Below, piece after piece: positions 46,211-58,464 of a stretch of 64,000 nucleotides of DNA. How positions within the stretch are numbered: the stretch's first letter is position 1; each line of letters begins with the position of its first letter. This DNA comes from Selaginella moellendorffii (lineage: Eukaryota > Streptophyta > Lycopodiopsida > Selaginellales > Selaginellaceae), in contig NW_003314328.1 of the NCBI RefSeq assembly GCF_000143415.4, positions 709,889-773,888 on the forward strand, read 5' to 3'. The translations under genes were made by a program, and so were the position numbers. The notes under the pieces were generated by a model. The model was not told the DNA's origin. It ran no database searches and worked only from the letters and a program-made list of their open reading frames with translations.

Positions 46211-49200
46211 ATGTTCTTGCCTGACTTGCTAGAGATGGACTTGCCAAATGTGGTGTCCCCAACACCTTTATTTGAGGAAAAGGACACTCCTATGGTTACA
46301 ACTTATTTCAATGGCACTTTTTGCCCCAAAAACCAAGTTGCTAACATTGGAGTTGGGATGATTGATTCTATTGAGAATAAAGTGGCCAACCTTTCTATCA
46401 CTTTGCCAGTGACATCAGCTAATAAAGTAGAGTACTTGGTAACTATCAGTGCCATGAAGTTGGCCATAGATCTCATGTTTAAGCGAGCCACTTTCATTGG
46501 AGATGTGCAACTCATCATACGCTAACTTGTTGGAGAATATTAGGTTCGCAAAGAGAACCTGAAAGTGCTATAACAGCGTGTGATCAACTTGAAGGATAAG
46601 TTCTCTCAGGTGACTTTTTGAAGTGTTCCTCATGAAGAAAACTTTTGCGCATACAGGTTATCACATCAAGTAATCACCACGATATGAGAGGCAAAAGATG
46701 CTCCTAGGTCTTTGATTTCCAAGGTTGAGGAGGAATCTGAGATAGATGAGCCCCCTGAGCCCAAGGTTCCTCTAGACTCTAAGGTTCATGCTATTTTCCT
46801 AAGTGATGACAAGGATTTGGTGTTTATTGCTACATTGCTTGCTTTAGCAAATGCAGCAAGGCTTTTGGATCTCCTTCACTATTTCAAGGATATGTTTACT
46901 TGGGACTACAGCCAACTTTTAGGAGTCCTCATAGACACAATCATACATAGAGTCAGCCAAACCAGTCTGTCAAAAGATGTGGCGTTTCAGCTTGGTAGCT
47001 CACTTAAAAATGAAGTTGGAGATTGAGTGACTTTTGGTAGCTAGCTTTATTTACCCTTTCAAGAACTTAGAGTGGGTGGCTAACTTTGTCTCTGCATGCA
47101 AGGCAAATGGAAAACTCCACCTCTACATTGATTTTCAAGTTTTGAACAAGGCAATTGCGAAAGATTACTTTTTGAGTCCATTTATTGATGCGATTGTGGA
47201 TGAGATGGTCGAACACCGTTACTACTTTTTCATGGATGGTTTTTCAGGGTACAATCAGATCTTCATTCATCCTAATCATTGAGATCTTACGGCCTTTCAG
47301 ACACCTTGGGGCGTCTTCGCTTTCAATGTCTTACCGTTTAGCTTGTGTAATGCCAGAACTACTTTTTAGCGCTTTATGACCCATGCCTTTCACGACTTGA
47401 TTGGAGGCACCTTGAGGGTGTATATGGATGATTTATGCACAACCTTTGACTCTTTCAATGGGCACCTTGTGCACTTGGAGTAAATCTTCACTCGCTGCTG
47501 ACAACACAGGTTTTCTTTGAACCCAACAAAGTGTAAATTTGGGGTGACTGAAGGCCCGTTGCTAGGCTTTGATGTCTCACAGGATGGGATCAAGCCCTAG
47601 ATAGCCAAGGCTCAAGAGATTATGGATCGGCACCCACCAACCAACTTGAAGTAGCTTCATGGCTTCCTCGGGCAAACAAGTTTCTTTTGCTGTTTCCTCC
47701 GCAACTATGCTACACATTCATGGCCTCTGATAGCTATGTTATAACACAACATTCCATTTGTATGGGGTGAGAGCCAGCAACAAGCCTTTGAATCACTAAA
47801 GTAATCACTTTGCATGGCCCCAGTACTCTAGCCACTAGAATGACAACTTCTTTTCGAAATTTACATCACGACTGACACAGAGGCTTTTGGAGTATGGCCT
47901 TTGCCAATGTTTAGAGCCTAGCAAGTCACCACATGCAACATACTATGCTTTATATTCGTTCAAGGAGACTGAAAAGAAATATGTGGATGCGGAAAAAGAA
48001 GCAATGGCTGTTGTTTACACCTTGGAGTGATTTCGTCACTTTCTCGCTGGAGCCCATATCCAATTCCATGTTTGTTTTAATGTGCTGACCTTTCTTTTAC
48101 AACAATCGGTTCATAGTCCTTACACTTTATCTTGGATTGTGACCATCCAAGAGTTCCAACCAACTTTTCATATGTGGCAAAAGCGTGTGATGGATCTGAG
48201 CAAGTTCTTGGTTGCTGAAGCTACCTCCTTCATGGTCCCAGCAGTGTTACAAAACATTGCAATGCACTTGGATTCAGGCAAGTTCCCAGCAGATTCCTCA
48301 CTAGTGCAACAAAAGGTATTAGAGATCTAAGTATGGGGGTTTTGCCTTTTCGACGAACATCTTTATAAGAGGACTTCTCAAGACATTTTGTTGTGGTGTG
48401 TGGGTGAACATGAGGTCCTTGAGCTCCTTCGTGCTTTCCACTCTTATGTGGGGCATTTCTAAGGATAGGTCACAGCACAACTCCTTTTGCGCCATGGGCT
48501 ACTTTTGGCTTTGGATTCACCAGGACAATTTGGACTATGCAAAGGCATATGAGCAATGCTAGCAGTTCAACCCCCAAAGCCATATTCTTCCTTTCCAGCT
48601 CGTCACTTCTTTGGGTCCTTTTTTTCAGTGGGGACTTGACTTCGTCGGCCCGATCAACCCACCAAGCTCAAAAGGACAACAATACATCATCATGGCTATA
48701 GACTATTTTACGAAATGGGTTGAGGCCATCCCACTACAATAGATAGATCAACAGTCTATAGTGAAGTTTGTCTATGAGTACATTGTTTGCCAATTTGGAG
48801 TTCCTATAGTTTTAATTTTTGATCGTGGCAGCAGCTTCCTTGAACAAGTAATGCAACATCTTCTCCAGCAGCTGTAGGTCAAGCACGTGAAGAGTAACAA
48901 CTACTATTTTGAGTGCAATGGCCAGGCAAAGTCTAGCAACAAAATATTGAAGGCAATCATTTCAAAGCTTGTGGAGAATCACCCAAGGCATTGGCATGAG
49001 CACTTGGTTATGGCTTTGTGGGCCTTTTGGAAATCCTTCAAGACATCCATCTCTACGACCCTATTCTCTCTTGTCTATGGGATAAAGGCTATGCTTCTAG
49101 TGGAGATCTAGGTGCCATCACTCTCACTTTCGCTTTGATATGGAGCAGTGATGCAGCTTAGTGATGAGGACAAGCCTCATGTGCATGACTTGGAGGTTCT

Positions 49201-49480
49201 TGCATTGGAAGAACAATGACAAGCCACAACTGAACATCTCCTTTGAGACAACAAAAGATCAACTTAGTCATTGATCACTAGCAGCCTGCTAAACCATTCG
49301 AGGATGGCAATCTTGTTCTACTCAAGGAGTTCACGCTACCTTCAAAGTTCTCTCCTCGCTAGACTAACCCTTACTTTGTCCAGCAACACATTGGAATACA
49401 TGCTAGTAGTTGCTGATGGATGTGAGCTCCCACACGCTCACAACCACTCTCATCTACAATGCTTCTGTAAGGAACCAACT
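46211..49480 (+). mobile_element. Degenerate Gypsy (possibly Tat-like) pol remnant
   Basis: Many stops interrupt recognisable pol pieces on the plus strand. An archaeal-type RNase H-like stretch (TYFNGTF, VEYLVTISAMKLAI) is followed by a reverse-transcriptase portion (FMDGFSGYNQI, TPWGVFAFNVLPF, RVYMDDLC at about 47418). An RNase H trace comes next (TDTEAFGVW), then integrase parts (FGPI-like VGPINPPSSKG, FDRGSSF, NGQAKSSNK). In the integrase the third catalytic Glu has become Lys. No LTR pair was found. The first RNase H before RT is unlike a normal order and may mean rearrangement. Confidence 0.7.
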
Positions 49481-49516
49481 CCCCGAGGTGTCGTAGGCTA
49501 AAAGATCCCCGAAAGT

Positions 49517-49845
49517 ATGACCAAAATAACAAAGAGTTCATTGGATGGGACCGAGTATGAGATTGAGTCCAAGACCGACTTTGAGACTGAGTTCGTGATA
49601 GAGTATGGGATCGAGTCCAAGACCGACTCGGAGACCGAGTTCAAGGCCGAGTTTGAGACCGAGTTCAAGACGGAGTCTGAGATCCGAAATTGGGTTTGAG
49701 ACTGAGTCTGAAATTGAGTCCAAAGTTGAGTCTGAAATTGGGTCCGAGATCGAGTACGAGATCGAGTCTAAGACCGAGTCCGAAGTCGGGTCCGAGATTG
49801 AGTCTCCGAGATCGAGTTCGAGACTGAGTCCAAATACTAATATAG
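49517..49845 (+). repeat. GAGTYYGAGAYC minisatellite
   Basis: Imperfect 6- and 12-bp units (GAGTCCAAGACC, GAGTTTGAGACC, GAGTCCGAGATC) run for over 300 bp. Open frames on both strands are a by-product of the unit length. The same motif on the opposite strand makes up 63511-64000. Confidence 0.85.
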
Positions 49846-49880
49846 GTCAAAGGGTGAAAGCCCAAAGCGTGTGTCTCCCA

Positions 49881-49903
49881 GGGGGGGGGGGGGGGGGGGG
49901 GGG
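49881..49903 (+). repeat. Homopolymer of 23 G
   Basis: Twenty-three consecutive G residues, preceded by GTGTCTCCCA. It can form a G-quadruplex and is also a common site of length error. Confidence 0.9.
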
Positions 49904-50644
49904 CGCTGCAGGGGGTTCCAAAAGTATAGTAGGGATAGTGAGGTCCAGGAACCAGTCTTGAAGGAACTCTCTAGTGGTGCTTCCAAACTGACTTGAGGTT
50001 GAGACAGGGGCCAAGGGGCCTTGGGTGGGAGTGAGCATGGACTCGGGTGGTGCCGGAGGGGCCACCCAAGGAAGTGCTTAAGAGTAGCTCCCACTCCCGA
50101 AAGGGAAACCGACTTGGTGCTCTCGGCTCATGTGGAGTGGTGCCCCACTTGAGTACCTTGTGGCTCATTGGTCCTCGCCCTTCCTAGGGGCTTGGACCTT
50201 CCCTTCGGGATGGAAGTGGGGGGGGGGTAGAGGTATCCATACCGGGCCATTAGGCCACAGTGTTTCGCCCCGGCATCCCGAAGCATATGTTGCACCAAGA
50301 CTTGGGATTTAGAGGGTCCCATGATCAAGTCTTGTGGTACCAAGGGATGTTAGGAACCTGGAGGCTTGGTGTGCTTGGCTGCTTGTGCTTGCGGGGAGTG
50401 TAGCCGAACCTTAAGTCCAGTCTAACCCCGGGAGGCAGATTGGGAGAGATTTGGGAATCCGTGGATGGATGGCTAATGTTCCGTGGCTAGTGCAGTGAGT
50501 AGCTGAAACCAAGTAGAACCAAATAGGAGCTGGTACCATAGGCGGGAACTTTGGCGAGGGAACTTAGCTAAAGCTAAGGCGGGGTTGGTCGGATAGATGA
50601 GGTAAGTTGGCAAATTGGAAAGGAAAAATTTATGGCTTACAATT

Positions 50645-51490
50645 TGGTATCGGAGCCTTTTCCTCAATTCTAGCGAAGGATAGAGGCGGATTGTTGGGAG
50701 ATGGCAAAGGTAGGGCGTAAATGAACCAAAGTGGAAATGGAACCTCTGCCAGAGCTGGAGCCTCCGGTCAAACAAGAGGCTATGGATGAGGAATCCTTGC
50801 ATGAGGAGGACTCTAGTGAGGAAACTTCCAAACAGGAGTCTGGTGGCGAGGTTCGGTCGTCCAAAGCTTGATTGGACGTTCTAGAAGGACAATTGGCACA
50901 GACCAATGCCGTACTGGAGACTCTCGTATGCAAGCTAAAGCGTGACAAGAAGCGGAAGAAAAAGCAAAAGACTGCGGATGCTGGTAGCGCAGAAGGTGCG
51001 GACCTTTCAGTAGGGACGGAGGTAGAACCAAACAAGGTTGAACAGACCGAAGTGGAATCAATTCCTCAGGCAGTTCCCAAGTATAAACTAAAGCCCCCAC
51101 CGGTCTTCAAGGGAGTGAATGACTATAAGGTGGTGGAGGATTGGTTTTACAATATGCAGGACTACTTCTGAGTGTTGCAGTTATCGAGCTCGGAGAAGGT
51201 CCTATGTGCAAAACCATACTTGGTAGATAATGCCAAGTCTTGGTGGAGAATGACAGAGGCCAACGAAGGACCAGTGGCCACTTGGGAAATGATAAAGGCG
51301 AGGATCCGCGCAACTTACGTTCTTTCGAATGCTACTCTGCATCTAAGAAATGAGCTGAGTAGGCTGAAGCAAACCAGAACCATTCAAGAGTATGTGAATA
51401 GGTTTATGGCAAAGAAGATACTTGTCACAGACATGGGGGATATGGATGCGTTCCATGCCTTCATATCAAGCTTGCAAACCTGGGCTCGTG
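50645..51490 (+). mobile_element. Third LTR element: primer site and gag, truncated
   Basis: TTTGGTATCGGAGCC at about 50645-50659 resembles the plant tRNA-Met primer site. Downstream lies gag-like sequence with stops at 50722, 50870 and 51169. It starts KVEMEPLPELEPPV, then PPPVFKGVNDYKVVEDWFYNMQDYF and WWRMTEANEGPVATWEMIKARI, typical of Ty3/Gypsy retrotransposon capsid. It stops at WARV near 51487, exactly where the palindrome-rich element begins. The upstream 49850-50640 segment is GC-rich and may be its LTR, but no second LTR copy is visible. Confidence 0.7.
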
Positions 51491-51562
51491 TAAGCGACTA
51501 ATTTTTCCATTCTACTTTAGTCGCTTAACCACACCTCCGACCACTTGGAGGAGTCTCATTAA

Positions 51563-51584
51563 GCTCTATTTCGTTAAAGTGGGA
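51563..51584 (+). repeat. Left terminal inverted repeat core
   Basis: Perfect inverse match over 22 bp to 62659-62680, including CTCTATTTCGTTAAAGTGG. Between here and the gene stop at 52003 I see one full palindrome and a half-site but no gene. Confidence 0.85.
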
Positions 51585-52002
51585 ATTGTCATTATCCCAC
51601 TTGTAAAATAAGGTTTCCAAACCTTTATATAGTATATAAATATAACAAAATTCAACTGCATTGAGGCACATGCCATTTTATTTTAAACAAGGAAATGTCT
51701 ACTCAATCACTTCTCCTTCCCCTGCCACTGCTTCACCTCTCTCTTCTCCTTGTCATCGTCGTCCAATTTCTTTCCATCCTTTTAATATTGGCTCAGTTGC
51801 TCCGAGTCTAGGTGGAGCCCAAGTCCCCATTCAATCTTTACTTTCCCCTTATTAATAAAACAACTTCGTAGACTTCCAATAACATGCTGTAACACTTCTA
51901 GTATAATGCAAATCCTCTCAAAGAATTGTCTTTTAATATTAATACAATGGCATGGAACCCCATGCCATAATAAGTTACATTTTTAAATAAATACATGCCA
52001 TC

Positions 52003-55000
52003 TCAGACTGTTATTTTTTGCCTCCAACGCCTATACAATAATCTTGGAATTTCATCACTCTCCACACTATCAGGATTTAAACCCAATAGTAATGCCATCT
52101 CTTCTCTAATACGTCCACGCTCATGTTCAGTGGTCGAAGAACCCATCCGGTTGAGCAGATTATGGAGATGCGGATAGTGCTTGGCTAGACAATATACATG
52201 CCATAAATGATGATTGGTGTCTGTCCGATCAAATGGCTTCTGATATACCGTTCCATCTGCCATTTGGTTGATTTCTGCAGCCACCTCCTGGACTGGCCGG
52301 TTCTCTATCACCATCGCTTCAAGCCGTTTTGCAAGGTCCCCCATAACATACGGTTTCTTCTCCCTAGTTTCCATACTGCAAGAGATGGGGTGCACTGCAT
52401 ATGTGTGCGTGTTCGCTGCAGTTTTAATCGGCGAGTCATCGATGATGAGGATTTCACTTGACCTAGCAGTCCGGTTCATCACTACAGCCTCTGCCTTGAC
52501 GAAGATGGGCTTGCTACCCCTCACATGGACCATAGTCAAGCAATCCTCCTGCGTTAGGAGAAAGTCAAATGGTAATATTACTCGCGTCTGATCGTGCATC
52601 ATCTGTAGCAACGTTAATGCATTGTGGCGCATCATGGATGTCCAAACTCCCAATTGCAAATTGAACCCGGCCCTCTGTTTTAAGTGTCGCATGGTCATTA
52701 TTAGATCCCGCAGTTTGTCCCGTGTGATTAATGTGAATCTGTCTCTTTTGACCAACTTGCGACCGCAGGCTTTGGAGGGTGCAGTGACATTCGAGGACGA
52801 GCCACGCTCATGGGAGAAAAGGACACCGTTCAGATCAAAAACGATATAGTACTTTCGCCGTGACTCTGAAATGAAATGCGTCAGCATAAAAAATGGTACA
52901 AGTCAATTTTACCATCTACAATATTAGCGAATGGTGCTCCCGATGGTCGTTCAGAGGGTTTTGGTCGAGGAAACGTGAAGGGCGGAAATACTCTCCTCTG
53001 CAATGTGGGGTCAATCGCATCCGATGGCGTGTGGGCACATGCCATTTCAGCTGTAGACTCTGGTACAACTGGCTCAACAGTGGCATGGGATGGTTTCGAT
53101 GGCGTGTGATCACACGCCATTTCAGCTGGTGCCTCCGTTGGCAAAGTGGACATGACCGAACAGGCAGCAGGGGCGGTGTAGGGAGGTTCCAATGGCGCGT
53201 AGTCAGACGATTGGGCACACGTTGGAAATGAGGATACGACCGGCTCGGCGGCTGGGGCGGCCTCATGCGGGTCCAATGGCGCCTGGTCACCGTCAGTTGG
53301 ATACGTGGACAAGATTGACTCAGTGGTATGGGCAGCATCAAGTGGAGCGTGGTCAGCTTGCTTGGCGTTGATATGGATAGTAGCCTCCACCAGCTCTGAT
53401 GACTCTTGCAGGCAAGTAGAGTCCACTGGCGGATCCATATGTATGTCCAAATATCTCCCTTCGATTGAGATGGTATCCTCCCGTGCTACTAAAAACAAAC
53501 TCATTAGCACATTGAATCGACTATACTGTATTTACCATCAACTGCTATTGAGGAACTAGGACCGATATCACTTGGGCGCACTGCTGATTCTGAAGGATTG
53601 GACATACGTTTCGACCCTTGCTTGGCACTATCCTTCCTCGACACTAAAGGCTAGAGTTTGTATCTTAATTCAACTGAATAATCTCTACTTACCATTTCTT
53701 CTGCGACCTACATGGACAATGTTAGAAATGGTAAAAGGTTAGGAATGGATGTACTATTATTTACCTGATGGTTTGTCTTGTATGACCTTCCTCCGCTGCT
53801 CTTTGGCCACCTCAGGCTGGCCATCGTCGTCATCATCGTCATCGTCGTTATTGTGATCGTCACCATTGTGAGGACCATCCAAGTCCTCTTCGTCCTCCTC
53901 TTCTTCATCCTCCTCTTCTTCGTCCTCCTCTTCTTTGTCCTCCTCTTCGTCCTTCTGCTCTTCCTGCTCATTATCTTTCTCTTGCTCCTCATCCCCCTCT
54001 TGCATTTCTTCCATAGGCTGCTCAGGCTGGATTGCTTGTTTTTCCAGGACCATCTTGGAAAAATAATCTGGCCGAGTCTCCATCTCAAAATACATCCATA
54101 GCCTGTTTTAGTGCGTGACCTAGGACCGTATCCTCACCCGACTGTCTTAACATGGTTTCTGCATGTTCTTGCACCCTTCGAAGACAACGAGATGAGAAAA
54201 ACGTGGCCCTGACTTGAAAAGCATCCCTCATCCATTGTACCTCTCCATTGAGATTGGGGAAGGGGAGTCCGCCATAGGAATCTGAGTCAGAAGGTGGTGA
54301 CTGGCTCCTTTCACTCAGCCCTTGATCTGCAATGAATGGCATGAGCACACACGCCATAACCGCGAGGCATTACATATCATCTTTTCGTTGCCCTTCTTCC
54401 TTTTCGAATCAAACGCCTCTGATCCCGACGACTGTCCAACGTGCTTTCGCTTTTTATGACCACTGTCAGTTTGAGCTTGGCTAGTGCTTGCCTGTTTTGC
54501 CTTTGAAGAAGTGTCTCCTGCAAGGAATGGCATGAGACCACACGCCATTGCAAATATAATTTGTACCTCCTTTTTTCCTATTGCTTGTCTGTTTGTCCTT
54601 CTTCGACGCGCCACCAGTGCGCTTTTCAGTCCTCGTGTCTGAATATTCACAACGATCTATAATCAAAATGGCGTGAGGCCTCACGTGACCTTACCTTGTG
54701 CAGGTTGTGAGCTCGGCCCAACATGGGTATCTTCAATAGTAGCTGTTAACGCCATTTCAGCATCTGGGGGTGGCCACGCTCCTGCATACAGAGCTTGTGA
54801 GATAACATTTAAACTTAAAGTGCGTACTCACCAGGTTCGTAGAGAAGATACTGTTTTTCTTTGGCAACTGTAATTATATGCTCCATTGAAGTCACCTCTT
54901 CAATGGAGTTTGTCACCGCAACACACGGGACACCCTTGAGTAGTGCGGCTCGAAAGAATAGTCCGCCGCAGTTGTACTCGACAACGCATTTGCCCTTGGA

Positions 55001-57623
55001 GTCACCCGCTATTGCGTTGAAGACCCAGCTGAGCATTTCCCATGCTGCACCTGGAGCTTTCTTTGGATTCGAAAGCTCCATAGCCGTCTTCAGTTCCTCA
55101 GGCACGGGTAAATTGACCTCCCTCAGATCAATTCGATCGGCTTTGTTGAACGAAGCTGGGAAGTTACTCCAGTCCCACTCTGCTGCAGGACCAATAACAA
55201 GGGCGACTGTGAAGATGCGGACATTCGTCGGTATCTTCTTCTTAGCCATTATCCCATGGATCTCCCGCATCTCCTTGCCTTTCAACCGAGCCTTCACCTC
55301 GTTCAAGGCCTTCCAGAACTTGTGATAGGATTCGGAGTCGTAGATCATATAGTGGACTGAAGATTCCACCTCCGCAAGTCCCACCATTAAGTCAATGATG
55401 GAGCTAACTTCGTCTGCATGAGTGATCTCCTCGTTTGTGAAGTCCATCACACAAAAGATGTTCTTGACCTGCTCATCTCCGCGGGAAACGATGCTCCTCC
55501 ACCTTTGATCCTCATCCGAATTCACGTATACCCGGTAAGGTTCTCGATAGGCCTCTGCTGCGGGGTCGAGCTGTTTCTGAAGCCGGCGGTCGACATCCCT
55601 CTTAATGAAATTTGGATACTGATCCAACTTCTCAGCTTTACTTTTCGTGGCATCCCGCAGCAGATCGATGAACTTGGGGGCCCCCTTCATGTACTCGTCG
55701 ATGTCTTCATTTGACAAGTCCAGCTCTTCCATCATCTCTTGCGTGGTGTCGATGCTCACCCTCGCCACGGCCACTTGCTCGAAGATCCAATCCTTCAATA
55801 GCGCACGAGCTCTCAGAGTCGTGCACAAGTCCTCGTATGTCACAATATGGTCGGGAGTCATTTTGGTCTTGTTGAAGACTACCTCACCACGTAGAAGAGC
55901 ATTAGCCACTGTCAGAAGGTCGTCGTCGTCTAGAGACCGCGAGAAACGCAAAGCGTTGAGCTTCAAATCATTGGGCTTCCGGCCGTCCTCCACACCTATT
56001 GAGTTTAGCAACTCCCCGTCATGGTACCTCCTTAGCACATCTACCCATTTGTCAAAAACAACTTTTGTCGCGAGTAGAATGTTATGGATGCTGAGTGTGT
56101 CATTGACCCCCAGTGTTTTCGAGAGAAGACTCGAGAATTCCTGCAATGGAAATGGCGTGAGGCCACATGCTATGCCACATGCAACGAGGCTTACCTGCCA
56201 GGCGCTAGTTGCTAGTGCACATCCTTGTCCTGGTTTTTGTGGCTTCTTAAGTTGAACCCAGAGCTTCCGTGTTCGTGCTAATGTCTCGTGCAGACCCGAT
56301 TTGTAGCACGTTTCTTGCTTGACATTCTGCGCGTGGGAGATGTATATGATAGATCGGAGGGGCGAGTTGCCTTTTATCAGGCGGACAACTCTTGTCTTGA
56401 AGACTTTCTTCACCTCCTCACCCACCATAATATCCACAACTATCTGTTGCATCGCCAAGCTAGAATGCTGCCCGGAGACGGCATAGAACCGGATGTTCTG
56501 ATCGTCCAACACCTTCCTATTGATCAAGTCTGGAAACCTCGTCTCGCCCTTCATTGTTCGGTAGTAGGGGATCACGTCTGCGATGTCGGGTGTTACTGGA
56601 CTTGCCAGCATCTTCTGCTTCAGTTTCTCCACCCACTCATCAGATACTAGCCTGTGGTTGTATTTGCTTTGGATCTCGATACGGCTCACGTCGATTGTAT
56701 ATACTTTGTTGGAATAGTAACAAGTACTATTATCTGCGATGATTTTTGCTGCCTCTTCTTGCTCTTTCTGCTCTTTGCGGCTCTTCTTTTTGGTGGGTGT
56801 AGTGTTCGAACCCGAGGCAATGGCATCACCGAGTAGCTTCTTTTTTGGAGCAGCAGAGTCGGACGTCGGCTTGAGCTTGACCACCCTTTTCTGCTTCGGG
56901 GTAGTTTCCAGATCGACCCCCTTCCCCTTCGCTTCGCAAACTGGAGGCACTCTCAACGGCTCAATGTTGGAATATAGTTTTTGAACATCGCCGTAGGTGA
57001 GGTCCGTGGATTCCATGTGATCTTCATAGACCCGCAGCGTCTTTGAAATTGTGGGCCTCCTGGACAACCTCTCCCTAGCTCCCTCTAGGAATTCCTCATA
57101 GCCGCTGCCCCCCTCCGGGAAGCCGCTAGGATGTGCAAGGTGGATCTTGAAGGCGGACGCTGTCTCTACCACAAGTGCCAGTCCATATTCTTGCATGGAA
57201 CTGCATGGAGTGTCTGTCACTTGGATGAGGATCCCCATGCATTCTTTTCTCCCACCATCTGTGTTGTACAGCATCAGATCCTCGCCTTCCATCCCGAAAG
57301 TCCAACTGGTGAGCTCCTTCCCCTTCTCTGCATCCACATTGACAGTGGCTGGAAGAAGAACGCAATTCCTCGCCTGTTCAGAAATGCACAACAATTAGAG
57401 CTGACAGATGAAAAGCTAGCAGCTGGAAATAACGTGAGGCCACACGCCATTCACCACTGCATCAGATGTCTTGAGGCTGCATCCTAAGATGGCGTGAGGC
57501 TACACGCCATCTGTAACCGGACTGCACTCGAGAGCCCAATCGGTGCATGCCAATGTTGCTACTGAATGGCATGTGGCCTCATGCCATTTTCTACTTCGTC
57601 TAAAAGACTTACCATTTGAAGCC
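52003..57623 (-). CDS. Multidomain protein: ParB-like domain to NIF/FCP1-like phosphatase
   Basis: Exons 56195-57373, 54832-56140, 54695-54781, 54567-54656, 54374-54517, 54094-54326, 53765-54053, 53693-53707, 53536-53643, 52913-53488 and 52003-52865 join in phase throughout to about 1,630 residues. A first exon ending CAAATG before a GT at about 57620 may supply only the start Met. Residues 230-350 resemble a ParB/sulfiredoxin-like fold (YTIDVSRIEIQ, HRLVSDEWVEKLKQKM, FYAVSGQHSSLAMQQ). Residues 730-830 (CVVEYNCGGLFFRAALLKGVPCVAV) faintly resemble a methyltransferase motif I strand. Then come basic and very acidic linkers. The last 290 residues look like a NIF/FCP1 HAD domain (YYIVFDLNGVLF, LIIDDSPIKT), with Asn replacing the second Asp of DxD, so activity may be lost. 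It could be two genes; unbroken phase argues for one. Confidence 0.62.
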
Positions 57624-57837
57624 GAATGGAGGCCGTGACAATCGAGGCCAGACTCGCTGGCGAATGTGCACTGTGTGTGCAGCGGATCGTAGCAGCAAGG
57701 CTACTCTGCCACTTACAGTTGGAGAGTGGCGCTGAAATCTCTCGGGACGCCAAGTGGGCTGCGTGTGGGTGGCGGAGTGGGCGGCGGAGTTGGCGGCGAA
57801 GTTACAAACTGGGTGTGTCTTGAAGTGGACGCTGATG

Positions 57838-57990
57838 CACACGAGCGCGATGCGAGCGCGAGTGTGATGCAAGCGCGAGTGGATGCCGAGCACACGAGAA
57901 ACCTGTAGAGAAGTGAGCGTGATCGCGAGTGGGAGCGCGATGCGAGCGGGAGCGCGAGTGTGATGCGAGCGCGAGCGCGAGTACAAAGCA
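57838..57990 (+). repeat. GAGCGCGA-rich array between divergent genes
   Basis: Octamer-like units (GAGCGCGA, GCGAGCGCGAG, GTGTGATGCGAGCGC) repeat imperfectly over 150 bp, CpG-rich, in the space between the ParB-like gene and the transposase. A further 20-bp direct repeat (ACGTCATCATTCCTCGGACT) occurs at 58047-58066 and 58135-58154, each near GCATGCAAGCACGC or its like. This is the likely divergent promoter; factor binding is inference. Confidence 0.7.
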
Positions 57991-58464
57991 AAATGCAAAA
58001 CCTAACCTCACACGCGCGAAATCTCACAACGGTTGGTAATCCCGCCACGTCATCATTCCTCGGACTTGGGCGCCACCATTAATTTCTGGATTGCCGCGCG
58101 CATGCAAGCACGCAAAATCCAAAAGAAATCCGCAACGTCATCATTCCTCGGACTGCATGCACGCGAAATCCAAAAGAAAGATCATGATTGGGATATCATT
58201 TAATACCCTCGCTATATTTATACCATGCATGATTGGATATTCCAAAGCATCTTGTATTTCCAAAAATGGCAGATGTTTAGCTAAATAAAGAAATTCTATC
58301 TGTTTCTATTTTTCTCTCAAATCAATATTATAGCGTGTGGGCTCATGCAATTTTGAACCAAAGAAACCCAAAAAACGTTGGACCCAAAATATTTTGAAAA
58401 AACCCAAAAAACCCTAAACATTTTAAACCCAAAAATCCAGGCGTCCTGTGGCGTTATTCCTTCA

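Noticed and set aside
53778-54101. Highly hydrophobic plus-strand frame (Ile/Val/Leu-rich), possible membrane protein
   Set aside because: It is the complement of the GAG/GAC-rich acidic exon of the element gene; such strings of hydrophobic codons arise automatically.
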